NCBI RefSeq assembly: GCF_003236175.1
Contig: NZ_QKTW01000002.1
Span: 1 to 64,000, forward strand
DNA: 64,000 nucleotides
Source of the DNA: Taibaiella soli
GTDB lineage: Bacteria; Bacteroidota; Bacteroidia; Chitinophagales; Chitinophagaceae
Direction: 5' to 3'
Shown: in pieces, positions 1 through 7,741 of the stretch
Layout: each line of letters starts with the position of its first letter
How positions within the stretch are numbered: the stretch's first letter is position 1
The notes under the pieces: model-generated
The model's input: the letters and a program-made list of their open reading frames with translations, nothing else
Databases searched by the model: none
Told to the model about the DNA's origin: nothing
Program-made: the position numbers and the translations under genes

Positions 1-185
1 TTCATAGAACGTTTGGAAGTAAAAACAACACGCCTGCCGGCGGCACCTATGCAGGAAATGACGTCTTTTGCAACAGCGAACATCTTTACTGCGTCATCAG
101 AAAAGACATCATCCCCCGCATAGGGAAGCAACCGCAAAACATGCCCGAACCTCTACTTTAGACATGTACGGTTTTGGGGAGGACG

Positions 186-494
186 TCAGTCATGGTGACG
201 AAGTGTGCCAAAAAAAAGATCATTGTTAATAAACGTGGGAGGAATCGGAGGTATTGGGCGTTTTAAAATATATTTGTCGTGCAGCGGCTTCATATTCTCT
301 TTGGCATAACCGTCTTTGTAAGGATTATTGTGATATCCGCAGTTTATTTCTCTATCGCATTTCCCGTATTGTTCGGGCAAATAATTGTCGGTTGTTCTGT
401 CGATATAACGCACAAATGATTTTTGTTCACCGCAATTTGGACATTTGAATTTTTTATGTGGCTTTCTGTTGTCTAGTGTGTATGTGTATGCCAT
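186..494 (-). CDS. DUF6371-like zinc-finger protein, truncated
   Basis: A short protein with an N-terminal zinc-binding module: CPNCG, then about 30 residues later CDREINCGYH, giving four cysteines in two pairs. Bacteroidota mobile-element proteins of the DUF6371 type begin this way and continue for a few hundred residues, probably acting in DNA replication or primase-like roles. Here the frame stops after about 100 residues, just past the segment FINNDLFFG, so most of the expected protein is missing. A start at 494 (MAYTYTLD) fits the family better than an in-frame ATG at 518 and leaves the inverted repeats at 512-605 intergenic. It is the last gene of the integrase-led minus-strand cluster. 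The truncation is inferred from my memory of the family, not from an alignment. Confidence 0.55.
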   Translation of the reverse strand: MAYTYTLDNRKPHKKFKCPNCGEQKSFVRYIDRTTDNYLPEQYGKCDREINCGYHNNPYKDGYAKENMKPLHDKYILKRPIPPIPPTFINNDLFFGTLRHHD

Positions 495-511
495 AGAAAA
501 GTTGTTTTGAA

Positions 512-605
512 GTTTCACTTTTTCACTTTTTCATTACCCTCAGTGTGGTCTAAGTATTTTGTCCGAGTAAAGTGAAAAGGTGAAAAAGTGAAAAATATTT
601 AGACC
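512..605. repeat. Nested inverted repeats with GTGAAAA iterons, possible origin
   Basis: The gap between the primase and the DUF6371-like gene is almost entirely inverted repeat. An arm of alternating TTTCAC/TTTTTCAC at 512-532 is mirrored by GTGAAAA repeats at 572-592. Inside and beyond it, GGTCTAAGTATTTT (547-560) is mirrored by AAAATATTTAGACC (592-605) with a single mismatch. Short iterated GTGAAAA units next to a primase-helicase suggest a replication origin of the excised element, though a terminator or regulator-binding site is also possible. The repeats are seen directly; the function is inferred. Confidence 0.6.
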
Positions 606-612
606 TATTGTT

Positions 613-2076
613 TTAAAAGGGCGGGGTTATTGTTTCTATAAGAAAGGCCGCCGCACCACCGCCAAGCCTTGTTTTTTCAAATCCCTTGCTTTCCAGCCTT
701 TTCGAGAATTTATGTTTGCTGAGATGCTTACATCCATCGTCATCGCAGAATTGCATATAATCTTTGAAGAGGTCGATGAGTGCAACTTTATTTGTGGATG
801 ACGGTTTATAGTAACGCTCAGCAATAAACAATGCAACGTTGTCTGATTGTTGCATGAATTGTTCAAGTGCAGTTTTGGATTTTTCGCTTTCGGTAAATCG
901 TTTTTGACCCAATATTCTTTTTAAACCAACCAGTAACCAGTTAAATACGCCCGCTAATTCGTTTTGAATGATATTATCAGCAAGGAAAATGTTTCGCCCG
1001 TCCTCAGGTATTTTTACGTTAAATGGAACTATCAAATATCTCCTGAAATATGCGTCCGTGTGTTCTGTTTCTTTAGGGAGTTCATTGGCATTGATTATAA
1101 ATTTGACCTTATTGTGTAAAGTGAAGCTTTTGCCATACGGTTCACGAGCTTGCAATGGCTCTCCTGTAACTAATGCCTTAAAGGTGTCATAATTTAAATC
1201 CGTTCCTTTTTCGCTGCTATAATTCAAAAGTACATTTGTCAGTTTTGCACGATTATACTCATGGGAAAATGAGTTCATAGTAAAATTCAATACATTTTCC
1301 CGACCCAACAGAGCGCATAAAATATTAAAAAATACACTTTTTCCGTTTGCTCCACTGCCTATCAAAAGGAGCATTTTCTCTAAATTGAGTGTAGTGAAAA
1401 TGTATCCCGAAAATTCCTGCAACACGTCTCGACTTTCTTTGTCCGGTAATACTTTTTTTAAATAGCTATCGAAGGTCGGACAGGTAGCATTTTCATCATA
1501 CGCAAAAGGAAGTTGGTAGGTTAAAAAATCTTTTGAGTTAAATTCTCTTAATCTGCTTCTTTCGTTTGTAACTTCAAAAGTTCCGTTTCGTAAATTGATG
1601 AGGATCTTTCCTTGAGTTGTTGGTGGTGGCGGCAGGTGGGCATCTGTTAAAAACTGTTTTAGTAATTTGTCCTTAAACTCGAAATGTCTTGATTCGTATT
1701 CAGGACTGCCCATTTTTATAGCAACCTTCCCCAAAAAAGATTTGATTTCTTCTTTGTCAAATTGTTGCCAATATGCGCCGTTGTATACATAGGTGTAATC
1801 GTAAACCTTAGATAGATTCCATTGGAATTTTGACGCGATCTCCAAAAGCCTTTTTATGATAGCTACTATTATATGCTTCTGCTTTACATCTTCATCTTCT
1901 GGTAATTCTAAATATTCTCTAAAATTTATTGGTTCGATTTGTTCGAGTAATTGGTTTAGAACGTCACTATGATTAATTGGCTTGGTCGAACCTTTTTCAA
2001 TACAGTTTTTTGCTTCTTTGTGAAAGTCATCCAAATTAAATTTGGGATTTAGCCCGTTTACATTCGCTTGTTCCAT
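613..2076 (-). CDS. P4/D5-family phage/plasmid primase-helicase
   Basis: A 487-residue protein resembling the C-terminal half of P4 alpha/D5-type proteins, the helicases that open replication origins of phages, plasmids and integrative elements. The D5_N-like region lies around residues 90-220, followed by a superfamily 3 helicase core. Walker A is GSGANGKS at about 240-247, a Walker B-like strand with acidic residues (NYSSEK) is near 285-290, sensor KFIINANELP is near 325-334, and an arginine-rich RRY segment is near 345. No primase (TOPRIM/AEP) domain is visible, so priming would need another protein. It starts 7 bases after the stop of the upstream HTH gene, so the two are probably co-transcribed. 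Confidence 0.85.
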   Translation of the reverse strand: MEQANVNGLNPKFNLDDFHKEAKNCIEKGSTKPINHSDVLNQLLEQIEPINFREYLELPEDEDVKQKHIIVAIIKRLLEIASKFQWNLSKVYDYTYVYNGAYWQQFDKEEIKSFLGKVAIKMGSPEYESRHFEFKDKLLKQFLTDAHLPPPPTTQGKILINLRNGTFEVTNERSRLREFNSKDFLTYQLPFAYDENATCPTFDSYLKKVLPDKESRDVLQEFSGYIFTTLNLEKMLLLIGSGANGKSVFFNILCALLGRENVLNFTMNSFSHEYNRAKLTNVLLNYSSEKGTDLNYDTFKALVTGEPLQAREPYGKSFTLHNKVKFIINANELPKETEHTDAYFRRYLIVPFNVKIPEDGRNIFLADNIIQNELAGVFNWLLVGLKRILGQKRFTESEKSKTALEQFMQQSDNVALFIAERYYKPSSTNKVALIDLFKDYMQFCDDDGCKHLSKHKFSKRLESKGFEKTRLGGGAAAFLIETITPPF

Positions 2077-2083
2077 TATGCGC

Positions 2084-2386
2084 TTACCGTTTTGTGGTTA
2101 TAATTTGCGATAACGCATTTTGGATATCAGCTTCCTTGTATAGGACTCTGTTGCCTATGCGATGAGCTATTATTTTCCCCGACTTTGTGTATTCGTTGAG
2201 GGTTGCAAGAGTAATGTTTAATCTTCGCGCTGTTTCCTTACGCGTGCAAAGCGCATCAGTCGTGGACTGTTGCTGCGTGGGTTGAGGAGGAGTGCTGATC
2301 TTGTGTTCTATATCAGCTATTTTTTTGAGCAATAGTGTAAGTCCGGCAGGAACTTGCTCCAACGATGTGATGTCTATATTTTCCAT
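2084..2386 (-). CDS. Excisionase-like helix-turn-helix protein
   Basis: A protein of about 100 residues with a C-terminal MerR/excisionase-type winged helix: CTRKETARRLNITLATL, then a wing ending HRIGNRVLYKEADI. The N-terminal half (LTLLLKKIADIEHKI) may form a short coiled coil. Such proteins in Bacteroidota elements usually act as excisionase or as a small regulator next to the integrase. I prefer the start at 2386 (MENIDITSL), because the extension to 2455 is cysteine-rich and unlike the family. It lies between a protein of unknown function and the primase, in one tight minus-strand cluster. Confidence 0.7.
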   Translation of the reverse strand: MENIDITSLEQVPAGLTLLLKKIADIEHKISTPPQPTQQQSTTDALCTRKETARRLNITLATLNEYTKSGKIIAHRIGNRVLYKEADIQNALSQIITTKR

Positions 2387-2461
2387 CTGAATGTGTCGGC
2401 TTTTGTCTTCGACACAACAAACGTAGGCGGGGCATTTTGGGGCATTTCGGGGCAATAGTCC

Positions 2462-3253
2462 CTATTTTGCCCTATTATAGTCTCGTTTCGCTTTCTCCAA
2501 ATATTGGTCGGCCGTATAACGCTCCTTCGGCTCGTTCGTATTGGAGCTGAGTACTCTAATATTTCCGCTAACTTCTCTCTCTGTGGAGCCAAGCCAGTTG
2601 GCAATCGCTTTATACATTGCACTTTTTGTCGCGAACACCTCGCTATCTAAATAGGCAATAAATCCTAAGAGATGAAACATCGCAATTTTATAGGGTAGCT
2701 TACTGTTTACTAATATTGACGGTAAATCAGCGCTATTTCTCATTTCCTTTACCATTGGTAAGTCGAAAAAGCGATGAATATCCAGGATTTCTTTTAGCTT
2801 CTCCGTATTAGTTTGTACGTGATCCTTTTCGGGTTCCTTGACTTTTGCTTCATCAAATGTGCTGTATTCTTTATGTTCTTTAACGTATTCAACAGTGTCG
2901 TTGATTTTTTTGAGTTGCCACTGAAAATCGTAGTCGTCGAACGGCCTTAGAAACTCGGACAACTGTCTTAAGCTGTGTTTTGCGTTTGCCAGAATCAGTA
3001 ATTTATTATTGTAAGCCGAAGTTTCGTCGACGCTTTTGAAGAAACCTTCTAATATTAAGTCTGCATAATAGTTAACGTGAAACTTTCTGCTCTCACCTGT
3101 GTCTTTTCTAGTGATCTCTATTAAATGTTCCTGAACACTATCACGAATGTCGGCAGGTATTTTTAGATATTCTTCCTCAGATAACGATGGGACAGGGTAT
3201 TTTTCTGAAATACTACCTGCTATAAAATCTGAATCACTTAGGTTCATCTTCAT
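2462..3253 (-). CDS. Unknown mobile-element protein
   Basis: A 263-residue soluble protein I do not recognise. It has no signal peptide, no membrane segment and no evident catalytic motif. Residues 1-60 are acidic, the centre is helical and charged, and the C-terminal 70 residues (hydrophobic YKIAMFHLLGFIAYLD, then a helical segment and YTADQYLEKAKRDYN) vaguely recall the C-terminus of RteC-type element regulators; that resemblance is weak. Its start codon overlaps the stop of the integrase by one base (TAATG), so translation is probably coupled. The position between integrase and excisionase-like gene suggests a role in excision, regulation or replication of the element. Confidence 0.6.
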   Translation of the reverse strand: MKMNLSDSDFIAGSISEKYPVPSLSEEEYLKIPADIRDSVQEHLIEITRKDTGESRKFHVNYYADLILEGFFKSVDETSAYNNKLLILANAKHSLRQLSEFLRPFDDYDFQWQLKKINDTVEYVKEHKEYSTFDEAKVKEPEKDHVQTNTEKLKEILDIHRFFDLPMVKEMRNSADLPSILVNSKLPYKIAMFHLLGFIAYLDSEVFATKSAMYKAIANWLGSTEREVSGNIRVLSSNTNEPKERYTADQYLEKAKRDYNRAK

Positions 3254-4572
3254 TAGATAGCAATTGTTTTAGGCAGATTGTCTTCTTGATCTTTCCACAT
3301 GGTTTGTAATATTTTAGCATGGTCGTCGGCGGCAACCTTTATATATTTCATAAAGGCACTTTCTGTTTGGTGTCCGGTGATAGCCATGATTGTTATCGCA
3401 GGTACTTTATTAAGGTACTGATTTGTAGCAAAGCTGCGGCGGGCTGTGTGTGTTGTTATCAGTTTATATTTCTCCAAAGATTGGGTCACTAGCTGACCAC
3501 CCTTAGTACCTTTAATACAGACTTTCTTTTTTAATGCATCTACCTTAGCGCAAAGGTCTTTTAGTGCTTCGTTGGTTTTTTGATTACTTTTCGCTGGAGG
3601 TAATTGACCGCTGTATTTTTCCATGATTTGCTTGACTGTTTTGTGGAGCGGTATTACCACCGTTTGACCCGTTTTTTGTGCGGTAATAGTAATCATGCCT
3701 TCATTGATATGTTCAGGGGTAAGAGTCGAAAGATCGCTAAATCTTAGTCCTGTATAACAGCCGATTAAAAACAAATCCCGTGTTGTGTCAAGACGGAGAT
3801 TATCAGCAAGGTCTAGGTCTGCTATCAGTTTTAGCTCATATTCTGCCAAATATACCGTGTCAGCATTTTCTTTGATAGTTATAAAATCGCTGCTCTTATA
3901 TGCTGGGTTCACAGCGATCCCGAAGTTATTTTCGGCATCCCGTAAAACAGTCTTAATTGTCTTTACGTGTTTGCCGATATAGTTGGTTGATAGTTTGAGC
4001 GTTAAAGTCAAATACTTTTTGAAATCAACGTAAAAAGCCATGTCAATATTCTCAAAGTCGACTTTCTTTTTACTGTGTGTCTGGTAATTTTCCAGACAGG
4101 TCTTTGTAGTTTCATATGTTCTAACCGTACCCGCGGTAATAGGTTGTCCTTTCTCGCTTAACCTCACGCCATTACTACTTCGTTCGATGAAATCGACAAA
4201 GAATTTAAAGAAGGTCATACGTTCAACATTGTCGCCTTGTTTGAGTGCAGAATCAAGTAATTGTTTCAGCACTTCAGGTGGCGGGTATGTGCTATTGTTG
4301 TCGTTGTAATATTTCCTGACCACATCCTCGATTGCTGAAATGTCATTTTTCAGGCGGTTGTTGAACTCAGGAAATTGGGGGAATTTTGAAGTTTCTTTTG
4401 CTTTATGATCCTTGCTATTCCAGTATTTAGGATTTATGGATTCGTCAAGGTAGTATTTCAGACGGTATCCGGCATAGCTAATACGGGCAAATATTGCAGT
4501 GTCATTTGGGGATACTGTTCGTTTTCCGTTTGTAATAACGGTCGGGCGTGCTAAATACAACTTCACCTTCAT
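3253..4572 (-). CDS. Tyrosine recombinase (integrase)
   Basis: A 439-residue phage-type integrase that cuts and joins DNA at attachment sites. Residues 1-100 form the arm-binding-like N-terminus, 115-215 the SAM-like core-binding domain and 240-420 the catalytic domain. All catalytic residues can be assigned: R277 in TGLRFSD, K300 in TAQKTGQ, H375 and R378 in HTARR, H401 in GHQ and Y410 in FMKYIK, so the enzyme looks intact. It is the first gene of the minus-strand cluster and begins about 180 bases inside a tRNA-3'-end-like sequence, the usual arrangement for an integrase next to its attachment site. The length fits Bacteroidota element integrases. Confidence 0.93.
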   Translation of the reverse strand: MKVKLYLARPTVITNGKRTVSPNDTAIFARISYAGYRLKYYLDESINPKYWNSKDHKAKETSKFPQFPEFNNRLKNDISAIEDVVRKYYNDNNSTYPPPEVLKQLLDSALKQGDNVERMTFFKFFVDFIERSSNGVRLSEKGQPITAGTVRTYETTKTCLENYQTHSKKKVDFENIDMAFYVDFKKYLTLTLKLSTNYIGKHVKTIKTVLRDAENNFGIAVNPAYKSSDFITIKENADTVYLAEYELKLIADLDLADNLRLDTTRDLFLIGCYTGLRFSDLSTLTPEHINEGMITITAQKTGQTVVIPLHKTVKQIMEKYSGQLPPAKSNQKTNEALKDLCAKVDALKKKVCIKGTKGGQLVTQSLEKYKLITTHTARRSFATNQYLNKVPAITIMAITGHQTESAFMKYIKVAADDHAKILQTMWKDQEDNLPKTIAI

Positions 4573-4754
4573 AGCTCTCGTTTTTTTTGACGCTGTAAAA
4601 ATAAAGCAATATTCAATTGTGGTACACTATGTGGTACACTTTTTTTATACCATTATATTTTTTTGTTCGCCTTTATACTTTTCATCTTTACGAAATACAA
4701 TACTGTAAAGCGTTTCAGTGTAAAATGGGGTATAGTCGAGAAAATGCAAATATA
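4573..4754. other. Upstream region of the integrase
   Basis: AT-rich non-coding DNA with a short direct repeat (GTGGTACAC near 4619, repeated near 4630) and several T-tracts. It probably holds the integrase promoter and arm-type binding sites of the recombinase. Beyond the terminator, 4818-4959 holds nothing I can identify. Confidence 0.35.
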
Positions 4755-4783
4755 GGTCGGTCGAATCCGTCCTCGACCTCAGC
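4755..4783 (+). other. Candidate attachment site (tRNA 3'-end-like)
   Basis: The sequence GGTCGGTCGAATCCGTCCTC followed by GACCTCA resembles the T-arm and 3' acceptor strand of a tRNA on the plus strand: a near-T-loop TCGAATC (one T short of TTCGAAT), then a possible acceptor strand CTCGACC and a T in discriminator position. No 5' half of a tRNA precedes it, and a strong terminator follows. This is what remains at one border when an element integrates into a tRNA gene. The T discriminator would suit tRNA-Cys, but that identity is a guess. Confidence 0.45.
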
Positions 4784-4817
4784 AAAAAAGCTTCAGATTT
4801 ATTTCTGAAGCTTTTTT
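4784..4817. terminator. Bidirectional intrinsic terminator
   Basis: AAAAAAGCTTCAGA pairs with TCTGAAGCTTTTTT around a short loop, giving a long stem with A-tract and T-tract on either side that works on both strands. It directly follows the tRNA-like sequence and is probably the original terminator of the target tRNA gene. Confidence 0.8.
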
Positions 4818-4959
4818 ATTTGTACCATGGCTGCTTTTACCCTTATTCCCTAAAGGAAAGTTCTATCGCGGGTCCGCTAATTGAGCGATTAGAAAGACGA
4901 CATCCGGCTGTATTATTTCTTTGTCAATTTTGTTGAAACTTCAGTGTTCATGAAACGTT

Positions 4960-5352
4960 TCATTTGTCGACTGTTCCCATCAACTGGTCGTCAGCTGAAG
5001 TATTGGTGTTTTTTTCTTCCTGGATAAAAAGAAACAGAAACATTTTTTTGCCGACGGTCAAAATCTCCGGATCGGAAAATTTTTTAGGTTCATCCAGCCT
5101 CAGATAATGATGCAGCTGTCCGATGAGTGCTTTTCCCTGCTCATAATCAGTAAGCGGAAAATAGTAAGTTTCGCCGTGACCATATAGTTGATAGTACCTT
5201 TCTTCTGCCGCCTCAATATTGGTTGTAATGATAAAGCGCAGTGAGAAAAATTGCTGTTGCAACAATTCGATGTTTGTCGTATTGCCGTAATCGGATTGTT
5301 TATCCCACGAACCAAAACTGATCTTATGCAATATGTCTAATAAGGCGACCAT
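4960..5352 (-). CDS. Hypothetical protein; decayed histidine-kinase fragment
   Basis: A 130-residue reading frame whose sequence upstream of the ATG stays open to about 5454 and encodes FSHKIRTPMVALLDIL. That matches the H-box of HisKA kinase domains (usual form SHEIRTPL), with the phospho-accepting histidine codon at 5368-5370. The upstream extension has no ATG, GTG, TTG or CTG start, and no ATP-binding domain follows, so neither a sensor nor a catalytic domain remains. The most likely reading is a fragment of a sensor kinase that lost both ends, possibly by rearrangement near the integrated element. If translated from the ATG, the product would lack the key histidine. Expression is doubtful. 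Confidence 0.45.
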   Translation of the reverse strand: MVALLDILHKISFGSWDKQSDYGNTTNIELLQQQFFSLRFIITTNIEAAEERYYQLYGHGETYYFPLTDYEQGKALIGQLHHYLRLDEPKKFSDPEILTVGKKMFLFLFIQEEKNTNTSADDQLMGTVDK

Positions 5353-5460
5353 GGGTGTTCTGATTTTATGTGAAAAATTCCAAATAATCGCGCCACTAAT
5401 AAATTGTTTTCGTTTTAAGGTTTGAGAAAAATTGTATTTACATAATGAAAGCGGTAGTAG

Positions 5461-6327
5461 TTATTTTATTTCAATTGTTGCCTCAGAAGCCTGCAAGGCA
5501 ATATCATCCTCTTGTGCGTCTACCACACCGGTTGCCGTGTATTTGCCCTTCGGAAGGTCGTCTGGCAATGTAAAGTCCATATATCTTTTCTGGTTTGGAA
5601 AGAGCGGAAATTCTATGCTCGGGATGGTAATGCTACTTCCCGTAGTCAAAGAACGCAGCTCAATAAAACTTTTGCATTCCAGTTGTGTTTCTCCCGTATT
5701 CTGCGCGAGAATCCTGTATTTATTCTTTTCGCCCGTTACCGAAGTAAAGCTGAGCATTTTTACGTCTTTTTTATCTGCGAGCGCTGGCGGTGTCTGCAGA
5801 ATATGAATGCCTACACGCATAATTGCACGCACATGTGCTCTGGATGAATCAGATGGTTTGTATGCTTTATTTTCTGCCACCGATTCTATAAATGCCAGAC
5901 ACCATTTCATCTCTTGTACGGCGCTGTCGTTGTCAGGCACCTTCATCCGTACCAGAAACTCACCGGTTTTACCCGGTTCTATTTCTATCAGATCTTTATT
6001 AAACGACATCCATTTGGCACAGGAGCGGGGGAATGTACCTGGCTCAGCATAGGTATGTCCGCCGGTACTGTCGCGCATCCAATCCATAAAGCGCGCCTTA
6101 AACTGCATCGTCGTGCTAAAATTGTTGGTTACATAGATCGGTTGATAAGCGGTTTCTCCTTTTACCAGATGAAAATCGATGCGTACTGGTTTCACTGCTA
6201 CGCCAATTGATCCCTTTTTTTTCGTGGTGTCTGTCGCTGGTGCATTCGATGGTGTCGGGGCTTGAGCGGCACAAATAGCAGTATTACATAGTAATGCCAC
6301 TATGGCCCAAAATTTTGCTTTTTTCAT
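5461..6327 (-). CDS. PapD/DUF916-like periplasmic chaperone
   Basis: A 288-residue exported protein: signal peptide MKKAKFWAIVALLCNTAIC with cleavage after AAQA, a short low-complexity linker, then two immunoglobulin-like domains. The first carries the pattern of PapD-type and DUF916-type proteins: KPVRIDFHLVKGETAYQPIYV (a strand plus 'N' turn), AKWMSF, then IEIEPGKTGEFLVRMKVPD and CLAFIES. The second begins near residue 190 and ends in a beta-rich PKGKYTATGVVDA segment. Such proteins cap the exposed strands of pilin subunits in the periplasm. It is divergently transcribed from two small pilin-like genes, which fits a subunit chaperone. The start at 6327 is preferred because it gives a normal signal peptide. 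The family assignment is by pattern only. Confidence 0.6.
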   Translation of the reverse strand: MKKAKFWAIVALLCNTAICAAQAPTPSNAPATDTTKKKGSIGVAVKPVRIDFHLVKGETAYQPIYVTNNFSTTMQFKARFMDWMRDSTGGHTYAEPGTFPRSCAKWMSFNKDLIEIEPGKTGEFLVRMKVPDNDSAVQEMKWCLAFIESVAENKAYKPSDSSRAHVRAIMRVGIHILQTPPALADKKDVKMLSFTSVTGEKNKYRILAQNTGETQLECKSFIELRSLTTGSSITIPSIEFPLFPNQKRYMDFTLPDDLPKGKYTATGVVDAQEDDIALQASEATIEIK

Positions 6328-6388
6328 GGGGGAATTATTTAATATATATAACAAAAATACATAATTTTGGGATGTAAAACCCACCATC
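6328..6388. promoter_or_regulatory. Divergent promoter region
   Basis: The gap of about 60 bases between the divergent chaperone and pilin-like genes contains a -7 box in each direction: TATTTTTG on the minus strand (6359-6352) and TAATTTTG on the plus strand (6362-6369). No good TTG -33 element is found at 19-21 bases for either, so these are weaker matches. The arrangement would allow joint control of chaperone and subunits. Confidence 0.4.
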
Positions 6389-6868
6389 ATGAAACGATTT
6401 ATAGCACTCTTATTAGTATTTTATTATTCGGGTAGTATTCTGGCTCAAAACAATTTGGACGACAATGCTATCACTGTTATGCCCAATAATAATATCAACT
6501 TTTCCTACCAGTCAATCGACGACGTTTTAACCGATAAAGTAATTGACAACGCCGTTTCTGTTTCTGTGAGTTCAAAGAAATCGAAATGTCTGATATATGC
6601 GCAGGTAGTTTTTACCGGTGCAGATCAAAGTGAAGCTATGGCCCGTCGCATTTGCCTGAAACTAAGAAATAGCACCTCTACCAATTTCAGTCCGGTCAAT
6701 TATGCCAGTCCGGTGGCTTTGTCGATTCAACCTGTATTGCTTTTTGAGCAAGACAAGGCAACTAATCTCAACTTATTCAATTACGATGTGGTCCTGAAAA
6801 AGCAAACAGGTTTTGATAAAACCGGCAGTCACAATTTTACGATCACTTTTTCCCTTGTTGAACCATGA
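6389..6868 (+). CDS. Small secreted pilin-like protein 1
   Basis: A 159-residue exported protein with signal peptide MKRFIALLLVFYYSGSILAQ. The mature part is predicted beta-rich: alternating VSVSVSSKKSKCLIYAQVVF, then two further cysteine/serine-containing strands, ending HNFTITFSLVEP. The alternating C-terminal strand is shared in pattern with the proteins at 6865 and 15561 and resembles DUF4402-type or pilin subunits, whose last strand is bound by a chaperone. The stop overlaps the next gene's start (ATGA). Its context with the chaperone suggests a fibre subunit or tip protein. No similarity to a named protein is recognised. Confidence 0.6.
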   Translation: MKRFIALLLVFYYSGSILAQNNLDDNAITVMPNNNINFSYQSIDDVLTDKVIDNAVSVSVSSKKSKCLIYAQVVFTGADQSEAMARRICLKLRNSTSTNFSPVNYASPVALSIQPVLLFEQDKATNLNLFNYDVVLKKQTGFDKTGSHNFTITFSLVEP

Positions 6869-7350
6869 AAGCCTGCATCTTTTTACTTTCCTGTTTATGC
6901 GCCGGATATTTTGCCGCCGGCCAAAAAACGCTTACCGCTTCAGTGGCGGGCAGTGTAGATACGCCTCCGCTGCAATCGCTCACCATTACTATGCTCAATG
7001 AGCATCTCGTCAATTTTGGAAACCTGGAAGATTATAAAACGGGCAAGGTTGTTCCGTCTTACTGCGAGCTGCGGGTGCGATGTAATTTTCCCTGGCAGGT
7101 GACTGCGGCGCTCAATGGAAATTCTGTGTACGATGTATATCAAAATGCATCGCCAACGGGTTTTATTAGCATAAAGCCAGCCAACAGCAGTAATTATATT
7201 CCGCTGACTAATTCGCCTGTAAAAATACTCCAGAGTGATAATGTCAATATTGAAAACACTTACCGGATGGATGTGAAAGTGTTGCCAGATCTGAATTTCA
7301 AGGATGGTGTTTACGATATCAATTTGTCGTTTGTGCTCAGTGCGCAGTAA
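6865..7350 (+). CDS. Small secreted pilin-like protein 2
   Basis: A 161-residue exported protein with signal peptide MKACIFLLSCLCAGYFAAGQ. The mature part has the layout of the other two small secreted proteins: an N-terminal alternating hydrophobic segment (TLTASVAG, LTITML), a pair of cysteines in YCELRVRCNFPWQVTAA that may form a disulphide, a polar middle and the final strand GVYDINLSFVLSAQ. In pilins of the chaperone-usher type, the N-terminal extension fills the groove of the neighbouring subunit. That is inferred here from the alternating pattern only. Overlap with the preceding gene by four bases implies one operon and equal expression. Confidence 0.6.
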   Translation: MKACIFLLSCLCAGYFAAGQKTLTASVAGSVDTPPLQSLTITMLNEHLVNFGNLEDYKTGKVVPSYCELRVRCNFPWQVTAALNGNSVYDVYQNASPTGFISIKPANSSNYIPLTNSPVKILQSDNVNIENTYRMDVKVLPDLNFKDGVYDINLSFVLSAQ

Positions 7351-7409
7351 CTGGTCAGGAGTTTTTAAGTATATAACGTCCATCCATTTTGTCAATATGG
7401 AAATAAAAA

Positions 7410-7438
7410 ATAGAGTCGCGTCAGCGGCTCTTTTTTTT
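7410..7438 (+). terminator. Intrinsic terminator
   Basis: AGAGTCGC and GCGGCTCT form an 8-bp stem (one G-T pair) around GTCA, followed by eight Ts. It ends the two-gene pilin-like operon. From 7439 to 7741 I see no gene; it is presumably the 5' region of the next gene, but no convincing promoter box was found. Confidence 0.75.
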
Positions 7439-7741
7439 GCGCTTCTCTCTCAAAGGCGCATAATAAGGTTGTACTGCTCACTATACTGAAGTGTGGAGGT
7501 CTTTCAATTGATTCGTATCGAATGTTTCATTGGCTTTTGATTGTAAAGGGAAAATAGCGTCCACGATGAATATGTCTAATTGGATGCTTTCTATGTCTTT
7601 TTGGACCCTTAAAAAAAAGTATTCAATGTGAATTTTGCCATACAAATCTCAGCAATGAATCAGGCTAGCTAATGACAAGGTTAAGCTGCATGATCATCGT
7701 CAGGTTTTAATGATGTATGGTTTAATTTTTAAATAACGTTT

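Noticed and set aside
163-190. Group II intron domain V and 3' splice site
   Set aside because: The 3' strand is similar to domain V, but the 5' strand does not pair, so I keep it only as an open possibility.
4755-4783. Complete tRNA gene
   Set aside because: Only the T-arm and 3' strand resemble a tRNA; there is no D arm, anticodon arm or 5' acceptor strand.
4499-4808. Small plus-strand frames upstream of the integrase
   Set aside because: Hydrophobic AT-rich translations without start context or family features; better explained as the integrase promoter region.
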